Below, piece by piece: positions 1 to 7,022 of a stretch of 8,871 nucleotides of DNA; positions within the stretch are counted from its first letter, which is position 1; the number at the start of each line of letters is the position of its first letter. Under the pieces are notes generated by a model, which saw nothing but the letters and a program-made list of their open reading frames with translations, ran no database searches and was not told the origin of the DNA. The stretch is from Burkholderiaceae bacterium. Its GTDB lineage: Bacteria; Pseudomonadota; Gammaproteobacteria; Burkholderiales; Burkholderiaceae_F. The position numbers and the translations under genes are program-made. The stretch is from the NCBI GenBank assembly GCA_013696665.1, contig JACCYC010000259.1, positions 1 to 8,871 on the forward strand, given 5' to 3'.

Positions 1-692
1 AGTTGCGCCATTGTTCCGTATTCGTCGTCTTCCCCTTGAATCGCTAGCACGGGCGCCGAAATTTGCGGCAACATCGATTCGATGTTCCAGTTGCGAAAGG
101 CCGGATCGAGCCAAATGTCGTTCCATCCCCAGAAAGCGGAATCCGGATCGCGATGATGGCGCGCAAGCTTAACCCTCAGGCTGGGTCCTTGCGTATCGGG
201 GGTTACGTAGGCTTCGCGCGCGGCGACGATACTCGAGATTGAAAGATCTTCGACAAACAGGTGCGGCGCAAGCACCACGAGTCCTGCAACGTTTTTTGGG
301 AAAGAGGCTGCATGGATCAAAGCGATTGACGCGCCGTCGCTGTGACCCACGAGCCACGGCGGTTCTGCGGCTGCGTCTACACCCAAAGCGTGCAGCAACG
401 CCGGCAGGATCTCGGTCGCCTGCGAGTGCATGTACCCGACCGGCCACTTTTCGTGCGCAGGACGGGCGCTCGAATGCCCATAGCCAGGCCGGGAATAAAT
501 AAGTCCGCGAAAGTCGCCGGCGTCGCAGAGCTTTTGCGGCCAGCCGCGCCACATCGTGACCGACCCCAGCCCTTCATGAAGAAACACAAGCAGGGGTAAG
601 GCCGAACTCGCTCCGACCCATGCGTATTCGAGCTCAAACTCGCGCGACCCCGAGACAACGCGCGCGCGCAGCACATCGGGCCCGTCATCCAA
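1..692 (-). CDS. alpha/beta hydrolase, partial (3' end outside window)
   Basis: This frame is open without a stop from a TTG at 690-692 to the left edge, giving about 230 residues. Visible alpha/beta-hydrolase marks are the oxyanion-hole strand LLVFLHEGLG (HEG at residues 39-41), the nucleophile elbow GHSDG with Ser118, and the acid-bearing stretch QGEDDEYGT (Asp222/Asp223). The catalytic His should follow just beyond the edge. The TTG is preferred because AAGGAA lies 7 nt upstream and because it overlaps the bclA stop by 8 bp, which suggests translational coupling. A GTG at 672-674 is an alternative. An ATG at 686-688 overlaps the bclA stop as ATGA, but it opens a different frame that lacks any hydrolase motif. 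The substrate is unknown. From its place behind bclA I infer a thioesterase or ester/lactone hydrolase that serves benzoate or benzoyl-CoA metabolism. No signal peptide is visible, so it is probably cytosolic. Confidence 0.88.
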   Translation of the reverse strand, partial: MDDGPDVLRARVVSGSREFELEYAWVGASSALPLLVFLHEGLGSVTMWRGWPQKLCDAGDFRGLIYSRPGYGHSSARPAHEKWPVGYMHSQATEILPALLHALGVDAAAEPPWLVGHSDGASIALIHAASFPKNVAGLVVLAPHLFVEDLSISSIVAAREAYVTPDTQGPSLRVKLARHHRDPDSAFWGWNDIWLDPAFRNWNIESMLPQISAPVLAIQGEDDEYGTMAQ

Positions 693-2235
693 TCGCTGCT
701 TCCTTTTCGCGCAGTTTGAAGCGCTGGATCTTGCCGGTCGCAGTTTTCGGCAACTCGGACACGCATTCAATCAGCCGTGGGTACTTGTGAGGCGCGAGAA
801 TTTCCTTGACGAAACTTTTCAATTCTTCTTCTATCGCTTCTGTGCCGGCTGTTCCGTCTTTGAGCACGACAAAAGCCTTCGTCCGAGTTAACCCGTCGGC
901 GTCGATCTTTCCGATTACGGCGGCTTCCAGCACCGACGGATGCTGCATCAATGCGGCTTCGACTTCGAATGGCGAAACATATTGTCCGCTGACCCGCAAC
1001 ATGTCATCGCCTCTTCCCGCGTAGCTGTAATAGCCGTCGCGGCTACGCGAGTACTTATCGCCACTTCGAGTCCACGAGCCGACAAACGTGGCGCGCGACT
1101 TTTCGCAATCGGCCCAGTACATCAGCGCCGCGCTCGGCCCCCTGACGTACAAATCTCCCATGACGTCGTTGCCCACGTCTGCGCCGGTCTCGTCGCGTAA
1201 TTCGATTTCGTAGCCCGGTACCGGTTTCCCAGTCGTCCCGTACCGCACGTCGCCCGGACTATTGGAGATAAAAATATGCAGCATTTCAGTGGACCCGATG
1301 CCGTCAAGAACTTCGCAGCCGAAATGCGCGTTGAAACGCTCACCGATTTCCTTGGGCAGCGCCTCGCCAGCTGATGTCGCGATGCGCAAACTCACGCCGC
1401 TGCGCGGTGGCAATTCAGCCGAAGCGAGCATCGCCGCGTAGAGCGTCGGGACGCCGTAGAAAATGGTCGGTCGATGATCGACGAGGCGTTTGAACACCGC
1501 CTGTGGCGTGGGGCGTTCGGCCATCAGAACTACGGTCGCGCCGACCGATAGCGGAAATGTCAGCGCATTGCCAAGGCCATAGGCAAAAAAAAGTTTCGCT
1601 GCGGAAAAAACGACGTCGGATTCGCGCACACCTAAAATGGGCTTGCCGTACAGTTCCGCGGTCCAGTACAAGTTTGCGTGCGTGTGCACGGTGCCCTTAG
1701 CCCTGCCGGTCGAGCCGGAGGAATAAAGCCAAAATCCGATGTCGTCGGCGCATGTATCAGCCGGCGTCTGCGTTGGCGTGTGCTGCTCGATCAATAGGGC
1801 AAGCTCTGTAGCGTTGAATACCCGTTTGACTTCATTTGGTGTCGCGCTCATCGCCCGGCGCAGCACGGGAACCAATGAGCTCGAGACGAAGGCGGCCTGC
1901 GCGCGACTGTGCGACAGAACATAGGCGTAATCGTCGGGTGTCAGAAGCGTATTGAGCGCAACCGGAATCACGCCGGCATACAGGCAACCGAGAAACGCCA
2001 CCGGCCACGCAGTCGTGTCATGCATCAGCAGCAGAACACGCTCTTCGCGCCGAATATCGAGCGCGGCCAGTGCTGCCGCAAATCGCCGCACACGTTCGTC
2101 GAGTTCGCCGTAAGTCAGCGTCCCCGCATCGTCGCGATACGCAATTTTCTCAGCGCGTCCCGCGTTCAATTCGAGGACGTGCGCGGCGAAGTTCAGCCGC
2201 GCAGCTGGCGGCTTTGCACGTGGGGGTGGGGTCAT
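685..2235 (-). CDS. bclA: benzoate-CoA ligase (AMP-forming)
   Basis: This cytosolic enzyme activates benzoate with ATP and CoA to benzoyl-CoA, the first step of the box pathway. It is a complete ANL-superfamily adenylate-forming enzyme of 516 residues. Motifs in order are the P-loop YSSGSTGRAKGT (171-182), the substrate-pocket stretch KLFFAYGLGNALTFPLSVGA (214-233), which in my memory is characteristic of benzoate-CoA ligases, GIGSTEM (312-318), RSGDKY (390-395), the hinge GRGDDMLRVSGQYVSP (407-422) and PKTATGKIQR (496-505) with the adenylation Lys502. I chose the ATG at 2235 because family members start near the NFAAHVLELN region. An ATG at 2277 would add 14 residues, and neither start has a good Shine-Dalgarno sequence. 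It is transcribed divergently from boxC and followed, with overlap, by the hydrolase. Related aryl ligases such as 2-aminobenzoate-CoA ligase are possible but less likely in this context. Confidence 0.95.
   Translation of the reverse strand: MTPPPRAKPPAARLNFAAHVLELNAGRAEKIAYRDDAGTLTYGELDERVRRFAAALAALDIRREERVLLLMHDTTAWPVAFLGCLYAGVIPVALNTLLTPDDYAYVLSHSRAQAAFVSSSLVPVLRRAMSATPNEVKRVFNATELALLIEQHTPTQTPADTCADDIGFWLYSSGSTGRAKGTVHTHANLYWTAELYGKPILGVRESDVVFSAAKLFFAYGLGNALTFPLSVGATVVLMAERPTPQAVFKRLVDHRPTIFYGVPTLYAAMLASAELPPRSGVSLRIATSAGEALPKEIGERFNAHFGCEVLDGIGSTEMLHIFISNSPGDVRYGTTGKPVPGYEIELRDETGADVGNDVMGDLYVRGPSAALMYWADCEKSRATFVGSWTRSGDKYSRSRDGYYSYAGRGDDMLRVSGQYVSPFEVEAALMQHPSVLEAAVIGKIDADGLTRTKAFVVLKDGTAGTEAIEEELKSFVKEILAPHKYPRLIECVSELPKTATGKIQRFKLREKEAAIG
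700..705 (-). promoter_or_regulatory. ribosome binding site for the hydrolase TTG start
   Basis: On the minus strand this reads AAGGAA, 7 nt before the TTG at 692, inside the last codons of bclA. It decides the start, because the nearby ATG at 688 is out of the hydrolase frame. Confidence 0.55.
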
Positions 2236-2343
2236 TGCTTCAATATCTGCAGATGCTCGCAAAATGCGTCTCAGCATAAGCCCGGAAGCGGTATCTTATG
2301 TGCGGTGCTGACCATCAGCGTCAATGGAATATGGGACACGACG
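2236..2343. promoter_or_regulatory. divergent bclA/boxC promoter and operator region
   Basis: These 108 bp must carry the promoters for both directions. Visible elements are the perfect palindrome ATCTGCAGAT (2245-2254), the inverted repeat CATAAG/CTTATG (2275-2280 and 2295-2300, centres 20 bp apart) and GCTGA-CCA-TCAGC (2307-2319). A further TCAGC at 2271-2275 could pair with GCTGA at 2307-2311. A TATCTT at 2292-2297 could be a boxC -10 element, but no convincing -35 was found. Box genes are commonly controlled by BoxR, a benzoyl-CoA-responsive XRE-type regulator. No boxR is in the window, so assigning these repeats to it is inference. Confidence 0.6.
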
Positions 2344-3987
2344 ATGGACGAAGCGGTCGACTATCAGACGCATCCGGACCGCTATGCGCATTGGAAGCTG
2401 GGTTTCGATGGCCCGGTCGCGCGCCTTACGCTTGACGTGCAGGAAGACCGCGGCATTCGAGCTGGCTACAAGCTCAAGCTTAATTCGTACGATCTTGGCG
2501 TCGACATCGAGTTGCACGATGCGCTGCAACGCATCCGCTTTGAACACCCCGAGGTTCGCGGCGTTGTGATTACGAGTGGAAAGGAACGCATTTTCTGCTC
2601 GGGTGCCAATATTTTCATGCTGGGTCTGTCGTCGCACGCGTGGAAAGTGAATTTTTGTAAATTTACGAACGAGACGCGCAATGGCATTGAAGACGCGAGC
2701 CGATACTCGGGGCTTAAATTCATCGCAGCATGCAATGGCACCACGGCGGGCGGCGGCTACGAACTTGCGCTGGCGTGCGACGAGATATTTCTGGTTGATG
2801 ATCGTTCGTCTGCAGTCAGCCTTCCGGAGGTTCCGCTGCTCGGCGTTTTGCCCGGAACTGGCGGTCTCACAAGGCTGACCGACAAGCGCAAGGTACGCCA
2901 CGATCTTGCCGATATTTTTTGCACCACGACCGAAGGTGTGCGCGGCGCGCGCGCCCAACAGTGGCGTCTGGTGGACGCAGTAGTGAAGTCGCAGCAGTTT
3001 GCAACTTCGGTGCAGCATCGCGCGCTCGAACTTGCGTCGCAAAGCGATCGGCCGGACGTGGCCAGCGGCGCAGTCGCTGTGGTGTTATTCCCGTTGAATC
3101 GCATCATCGACGACTCGGGTTACCACTACGGCTTTGTGGACGTCGCATTCGATCGTGCGGCACGGCGCGCAACGTTGACGGTCAGCGGTCCCTCGACCCC
3201 GCAACCGGCGACGATCAACGACATCGTCAACGCAGGCTGCGAGTGGTGGCCGCTTGCCATGGCGCGCGAACTCGACGATGCGATCTTGATGCTGCGAACG
3301 AACCAGGGCGAGCTGGGGACCTGGCTGCTGAAGACGCGCGGCGATATCGATGTCGTGCTCGCCATCGATGCAGTCCTCGAGACGCACCGAACTCATTGGT
3401 TTGTGCGCGAGACAATTGGCCTGCTGAGACGGACGCTCGCCCGGCTCGACGTCTCGTCACGCACGTTGTTTGCGTTGATCGAACCGGGGTCGTGCTTCGC
3501 CGGCACGCTGTTAGAGCTCGCGCTTGCCGCCGATCGGAGCTACATGGCATCGGAGAACTCGTCGATTGCGTTGTCGCCGATGAACTTTGGCAGCTATCCT
3601 CGGGTCGATCGGCTAGGGCGCATCGAAGCGCGCTTTTATCGCGAACCGGATCCGATCGGGCGCGTGCGGCAAACGATTGGCACGCGAATATCCGCACAAG
3701 CGGCGCTTGAAAGTGGGTTGATAACGGTGGCACCCGACGCGCTCGACTGGTCCGATGAGATTCGCATCGCCCTTGAAGAACGCGCCAGCTTGTCGCCTGA
3801 TGCATTGACGGGCATGGAGGCCAACCTTCGCTTCGGCGTCGCCGAAACGATGGAGACTCGCGTTTTCGGCCGCCTTTCTGCGTGGCAGAACTGGATCTTT
3901 ACGCGCCCGAACGCGGTGGGGGAAAGCGGGGCATTGAAGGTGTACGGCAGTGGTAAAAAGGCGCGCTTCGATTGGGAACGAGTATGA
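2344..3987 (+). CDS. boxC: 2,3-epoxybenzoyl-CoA dihydrolase (ring-opening, crotonase-type)
   Basis: BoxC hydrolytically opens 2,3-epoxybenzoyl-CoA to 3,4-dehydroadipyl-CoA semialdehyde and releases formate. The 547-residue product shows the N-terminal BoxC block GYKLKLNSYDLGVDIELHD (41-59), a first crotonase domain with oxyanion-hole stretches SGKERIFCSGANIFML (78-93) and GTTAGGGYELALACDE (132-147), and PEVPLLGVLPGTGGL (161-175). Glu140 and Glu162 fall where crotonases carry their two catalytic glutamates. A second crotonase-like segment follows (SSRTLFALIEPGSCFAGTLL, 371-390), as known for BoxC. The C-terminus AWQNWIFTRPNAVGE (513-527) is also typical. The ATG at 2344 has GGGA 7 nt upstream and gives the family N-terminus. 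Reading upstream in frame only adds sequence antisense to bclA. The gene is slightly shorter than the roughly 555 residues I recall for the family. It overlaps boxB by 4 bp. Confidence 0.96.
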   Translation: MDEAVDYQTHPDRYAHWKLGFDGPVARLTLDVQEDRGIRAGYKLKLNSYDLGVDIELHDALQRIRFEHPEVRGVVITSGKERIFCSGANIFMLGLSSHAWKVNFCKFTNETRNGIEDASRYSGLKFIAACNGTTAGGGYELALACDEIFLVDDRSSAVSLPEVPLLGVLPGTGGLTRLTDKRKVRHDLADIFCTTTEGVRGARAQQWRLVDAVVKSQQFATSVQHRALELASQSDRPDVASGAVAVVLFPLNRIIDDSGYHYGFVDVAFDRAARRATLTVSGPSTPQPATINDIVNAGCEWWPLAMARELDDAILMLRTNQGELGTWLLKTRGDIDVVLAIDAVLETHRTHWFVRETIGLLRRTLARLDVSSRTLFALIEPGSCFAGTLLELALAADRSYMASENSSIALSPMNFGSYPRVDRLGRIEARFYREPDPIGRVRQTIGTRISAQAALESGLITVAPDALDWSDEIRIALEERASLSPDALTGMEANLRFGVAETMETRVFGRLSAWQNWIFTRPNAVGESGALKVYGSGKKARFDWERV

Positions 3988-5411
3988 GCATCAACACGAC
4001 GGACAAAATCCCAAACAATGTCGACCTTGTGGCGGACAAGACGCTGCAGCGTGCGTTGGAGCACTGGCAGCCCCGCTTCATCGACTGGTGGCGCGAAACC
4101 GGGCCCGACGGCAGTCACGGTTTCGAGGTTTACCTGCGCACTGCAATCAGCGTCGAGCGCGATGGCTGGGCAAACTTCGGCTACGTAAAGATGCCCGAGT
4201 ATCGCTGGGGAATCTTCTTGAACCCTGTGCAGGGCGGCGGCACGATTGCTTTCGGCGATCACAAGGGGCAGCCGGTGTGGCAGGAGGTGCCGGGTGAACA
4301 CCGCGCCAATCTGCGTCGCATCATCGTCACGCAGGGCGATACTGAACCTGCTTCGGTCGAGCAGCAGCGCCATCTTGGGCGCACAGCGCCGTCGCTGTAC
4401 GACCTGCGCAACCTGTTTCAGATCAACGTGGAGGAAGGACGGCATCTATGGGCGATGGTGTATCTGCTGCATCGCTACTTCGGTCGGGACGGCCGTGAAG
4501 AAGCCGACGCTTTGCTCGAACGGCGCTCGGGCGATGCGGACAATCCGCGCATCCTCGGCGCTTTCAATGAGCGAACGCCCGACTGGCTTGCGTTTTTCAT
4601 GTTCACGCACTTCACCGATCGCGACGGCAAGTTTCAGCTTAACGCTCTGGCGGAGTCAGGCTTCGAGCCGCTGGCGCGCACGACCCAGTTCATGCTGACC
4701 GAAGAGGCGTATCACATGTTCGTCGGGGAATCCGGCGTGTCGCGTGTGATCCAACGTACCTGCGAGGTCATGAAGCAGCTGAAGACCGACGATCCCGCTC
4801 AGGTCCGTGCGGCCGGGGCCATCGATCTGACGACGATCCAGCGTTATCTGAATTATCACTACAGCGTGACGATCGATCTGTTCGGCGCCGATCAGTCGTC
4901 GAATGCGGCAATCTTCTACAGCTCCGGTCTGAAAGGCCGTTTCCGGGAGGCGAAGCGAAACGACGATCATTTGCTGAAGGACGCGAGCTATACCGTGCTT
5001 GAACCCTCTGCAGGCGCGCAGCTGAGTGAGCGCGAAGTGCCAATGCTGAACGCACTGAACGAAGTGCTGCGTGACGATTTCATCCGCGATTCCGAAGCCG
5101 GCGTCGGACGCTGGAATCGAGTGATCGAAAAGTCGGAGCTGCCTGATCGGCTAACTCTGCCGCATAAGGCGTTCAATCGCCGCATCGGTTCGCTCGCGGA
5201 TGCTCTCGTGTCACCGGAAGGTCGTGTGGTCGCCGAGAGCGAATGGAGCGCGCGGGCGCGCGACTGGTTGCCGACTGACGGCGATCGCGCTTTTGTCGCA
5301 TCGCTGATGACGCGCGTCGTCGAGCCCGGCAGGTATGCGGGCTGGATTGCGCCACCGCGGGTGCCTGTCAACGGGCAGCCGATGGATTACGAGTACGTGC
5401 GCATAGGCTGA
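3984..5411 (+). CDS. boxB: benzoyl-CoA 2,3-epoxidase, di-iron oxygenase subunit
   Basis: BoxB is the di-iron monooxygenase that, with electrons from the reductase BoxA, inserts one oxygen atom into benzoyl-CoA to give 2,3-epoxybenzoyl-CoA. The 475-residue length matches the family. Ligand candidates are Glu121, Glu151 and His154 (EGRH), Asp212, Glu241 and His244 (EAYH). The set agrees, shifted by one, with the iron ligands I recall for the Azoarcus evansii enzyme (E120, E150, H153, D211, E240, H243), so the site looks intact. Other family stretches are IPNNVDL (9-15), YRWGIFLNP (73-81) and DLRNLFQINVEEGRHLWAM (140-158). The ATG at 3984 overlaps the boxC stop (ATGA) and has GGGA 6 nt upstream. 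A TTG at 3972 would add 4 residues and is less likely. Coupled translation with boxC fits enzymes that pass on a reactive epoxide. No boxA follows. Confidence 0.97.
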   Translation: MSINTTDKIPNNVDLVADKTLQRALEHWQPRFIDWWRETGPDGSHGFEVYLRTAISVERDGWANFGYVKMPEYRWGIFLNPVQGGGTIAFGDHKGQPVWQEVPGEHRANLRRIIVTQGDTEPASVEQQRHLGRTAPSLYDLRNLFQINVEEGRHLWAMVYLLHRYFGRDGREEADALLERRSGDADNPRILGAFNERTPDWLAFFMFTHFTDRDGKFQLNALAESGFEPLARTTQFMLTEEAYHMFVGESGVSRVIQRTCEVMKQLKTDDPAQVRAAGAIDLTTIQRYLNYHYSVTIDLFGADQSSNAAIFYSSGLKGRFREAKRNDDHLLKDASYTVLEPSAGAQLSEREVPMLNALNEVLRDDFIRDSEAGVGRWNRVIEKSELPDRLTLPHKAFNRRIGSLADALVSPEGRVVAESEWSARARDWLPTDGDRAFVASLMTRVVEPGRYAGWIAPPRVPVNGQPMDYEYVRIG

Positions 5412-5454
5412 GGTGACTTTGCACTCAACGGACCGGAATAGCGGCAACATCATC

Positions 5455-5481
5455 GGCCGGCCGCGCGGTGGCGCGCCGGCC
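5455..5481 (+). other. strong GC-rich stem-loop between boxB and the acyl-CoA dehydrogenase
   Basis: GGCCGGC (5455-5461), one bulged C, and GCGC (5463-5466) pair exactly with GCGC (5471-5474) and GCCGGCC (5475-5481) around a GGTG loop. That makes 11 G-C pairs. No run of T follows, so it does not look like a standard intrinsic terminator. It may protect or process the upstream mRNA, or attenuate read-through into the downstream gene. It covers an in-frame GTG at 5468, which argues against that codon as a start. Confidence 0.7.
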
Positions 5482-5503
5482 ATTCAACACGAATCGGATT
5501 TCT

Positions 5504-6655
5504 ATGGCGCTCGACACTGAGACGCTTGATCTGCTGCTCGAGTCCGTGCGTCGATTCGTCGCGGAGCGTCTGGTCCCGCACGAATCCGAAGTCGCCGATA
5601 ACGATCGCGTGCCTCCGCATCTAGTCGACGAGATGCGAGCGCTCGGCCTTTTCGGACTTTCGATCGCGGAAGAATTTGGCGGGCTCGGACTCTCTATGGA
5701 AGAGGAAGTGCGCGTTGTCTTCGAGCTCGGGCAGACCTCACCCGCATTCAGATCGATTGTTGGCACAAACAATGGCATCGGCTCGCAGGCGATTGTGATC
5801 GCCGGCACTTCCGAACAGAAGCAGAGGTATCTGCCGCGTCTTGCGTCTGGAGACGTCATTGGTTCGTTCGCGCTAACGGAGCCCGATGCCGGTTCTGATG
5901 CGCTATCAATCCGCACATCGGCGAAGCCTGACGGCGACTATTACGTGCTCGATGGAACCAAGCGATACATAACGAACGCGCCCGTCGCGGGGTTGTTTAC
6001 GGTGATGGCCAGAACACGCGCGGAGCGTGGCGCTGATTCAATCTCCTGCTTTCTGGTCGAAGCAGGCGCACCGGGTTTATCGCTCGGTGTGCCCGACCGG
6101 AAAATGGGACATGCCGGCTCTTTGACTTGCGATGTAATTTTTGACAATTGCCGGGTGCCGAAGACGGCGCTGCTGGGCGGCGTGGAAGGCAACGGTTTTC
6201 GAACTGCAATGAAGGTGCTCGACAAGGGTCGACTCAATATTGCTGCGGTTTGCGTCGGAATTGCAGAACGTCTGATCCGCGAAGCGGTGTTGTTCGCAGT
6301 TGCGCGCAAGCAGTTCGGGCAGCGCATCGCAGACTTCCAATTGGTCCAGGCGATGATCGCCGACAGCCGTGCAGAGAGCTACGCAGCGCGATGCATGGTG
6401 CTGGAAGCGGCGCGGAGCCGCGATAGGCGGGACACCGTCACCACCGAAGCTGCGTGCTGCAAAATGTTCGCGTCAGAAATGGTGGGCCGGGTTGCCGACC
6501 GAGTGGTTCAGATCTTTGGCGGCGCCGGTTATATGGCCGACTACCCGGTCGAACGTTTTTATCGTGACGTGCGTCTGTTCAGGATATTTGAAGGAACGAC
6601 GCAGATTCTGCAGCTTTTGATCGCCCGCGAAACTATAAAGTCGATCGCTGGGTAA
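5504..6655 (+). CDS. acyl-CoA dehydrogenase, substrate unknown
   Basis: This complete FAD-dependent acyl-CoA dehydrogenase of 383 residues introduces a C2-C3 double bond into a CoA thioester and should pass electrons to electron-transfer flavoprotein. Family marks are GLSIAEEFGGLGLS (51-64), ALTEPDAGSDALSIRT (123-138), the FAD-contact stretch YITNAP (155-160), KQFGQRIADFQLVQ (269-282), QIFGGAGYMADYPVERFYRD (336-355) and FEGTTQI (362-368). Glu363 lies at the catalytic-base position of short/medium-chain and glutaryl-CoA dehydrogenases. The ATG at 5504 gives the usual family N-terminus and has GGA 5 nt upstream. A GTG at 5468 would add 12 residues but lies in a stable hairpin. It follows boxB by 92 bp on the same strand, so co-transcription is likely. 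Possible substrates by context are cyclohexanecarboxyl-CoA, 3-phenylpropanoyl-CoA or a C6 dicarboxylyl-CoA. None is shown by the sequence. Confidence 0.93.
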   Translation: MALDTETLDLLLESVRRFVAERLVPHESEVADNDRVPPHLVDEMRALGLFGLSIAEEFGGLGLSMEEEVRVVFELGQTSPAFRSIVGTNNGIGSQAIVIAGTSEQKQRYLPRLASGDVIGSFALTEPDAGSDALSIRTSAKPDGDYYVLDGTKRYITNAPVAGLFTVMARTRAERGADSISCFLVEAGAPGLSLGVPDRKMGHAGSLTCDVIFDNCRVPKTALLGGVEGNGFRTAMKVLDKGRLNIAAVCVGIAERLIREAVLFAVARKQFGQRIADFQLVQAMIADSRAESYAARCMVLEAARSRDRRDTVTTEAACCKMFASEMVGRVADRVVQIFGGAGYMADYPVERFYRDVRLFRIFEGTTQILQLLIARETIKSIAG

Positions 6656-6845
6656 TTAGCGCACCTTGTCGGCGGTTCGATGTCGTTGGAAGGCGCTTTC
6701 CTGCCAAGCGGTCGCTCGACGTCCACGACATTCGCGGGGGAGTTCTCGGCGGTCACCGTAAGGACGGAAGATCAGGCCTAAATCGCCGCATCAGCGCCCC
6801 GCTCGGCGCCGTAGATTGTCGTATCAGGACTGCAGGTCAGGTTGA

Positions 6846-6971
6846 ATGGCACAAAGTGAACAGCTCTCGAAGAAACTTCTTCTGATTGCGAGGAAAGTGC
6901 TCAGGCAGAACTCGTCGCTCGCGACGTCGAAAAAAGTGGCCGCGTCGGTGCTCGTGAAGTGCCGCAGCTAG
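6846..6971 (+). CDS. possible small basic protein, 41 residues
   Basis: An ATG-to-TAG frame encodes a lysine- and arginine-rich peptide that begins MAQSEQLSKKLLLIARKVLR. The first 20 residues could form an amphipathic helix. AGG lies only about 4 nt upstream, and third codon positions are fairly GC-rich. It is not recognised, it may be chance in GC-rich DNA, and a similar-length frame exists on the opposite strand. It is listed only because nothing else explains this stretch. Confidence 0.15.
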   Translation: MAQSEQLSKKLLLIARKVLRQNSSLATSKKVAASVLVKCRS

Positions 6972-6990
6972 CTCGGCCCCCGATCGGCAC
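6959..6990. repeat. inverted repeat downstream of gcdH
   Basis: Perfect 6-bp arms GTGCCG and CGGCAC are separated by 20 bp, which include the palindrome AGCTAGCT. On the minus strand it lies about 30 bp past the gcdH stop and about 20 bp before a T-rich run. It could aid termination of the kynA-gcdH transcript, but loop size and distance make it a poor intrinsic terminator. Confidence 0.25.
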
Positions 6991-7022
6991 GACGTAAGAG
7001 CGATGCTGTCGGCGGGCACAGA

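Larger units (their letters stand above)
6656..7022. other. 367-bp convergent intergenic region without a convincing gene
   Basis: It lies between the 3' ends of the acyl-CoA dehydrogenase (plus) and gcdH (minus). I recognise no protein remnant in either strand. It contains a small hairpin GCGCC/GGCGC with a 6-nt loop (6794-6809), an inverted repeat GTGCCG/CGGCAC (6959-6964 and 6985-6990) and a run of six A at about 6930-6937, but no clear hairpin followed directly by T. Termination for either side is therefore not obvious and could be Rho-dependent. Confidence 0.6.

Noticed and set aside
377..766. Minus-strand 129-residue frame using the ATG at 688
   Set aside because: It has no family motif and overlaps the hydrolase frame, which carries HEGLG, GHSDG and GEDDEYG in order.
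1909..2343. 145-codon N-terminal extension of boxC in frame
   Set aside because: It is antisense to bclA and reads as low-plausibility sequence; the family N-terminus begins at the ATG at 2344.
2296..3042. Minus-strand 248-residue frame within boxC
   Set aside because: A shadow of the GC-rich boxC coding strand; arginine/alanine-rich with no recognisable domain.
2919..3710. Plus-strand 263-residue frame within boxC
   Set aside because: An alternative-frame shadow rich in Arg, Cys and Ala; the boxC frame is continuous here.
3636..4445. Minus-strand 269-residue frame across the boxC/boxB junction
   Set aside because: It covers two well-supported genes on the other strand and shows no motif.
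5455..5481. Intrinsic terminator after boxB
   Set aside because: The stem is strong but no T run follows, so it is listed as a stem-loop of unknown role instead.
5412..5503. Possible boxA remnant between boxB and the acyl-CoA dehydrogenase
   Set aside because: Translations of the 92 bp show no cysteine cluster or other ferredoxin or reductase motif.
6837..7019. Minus-strand 60-residue frame downstream of gcdH
   Set aside because: Arg- and His-rich, with no ribosome binding site seen and no recognisable family.
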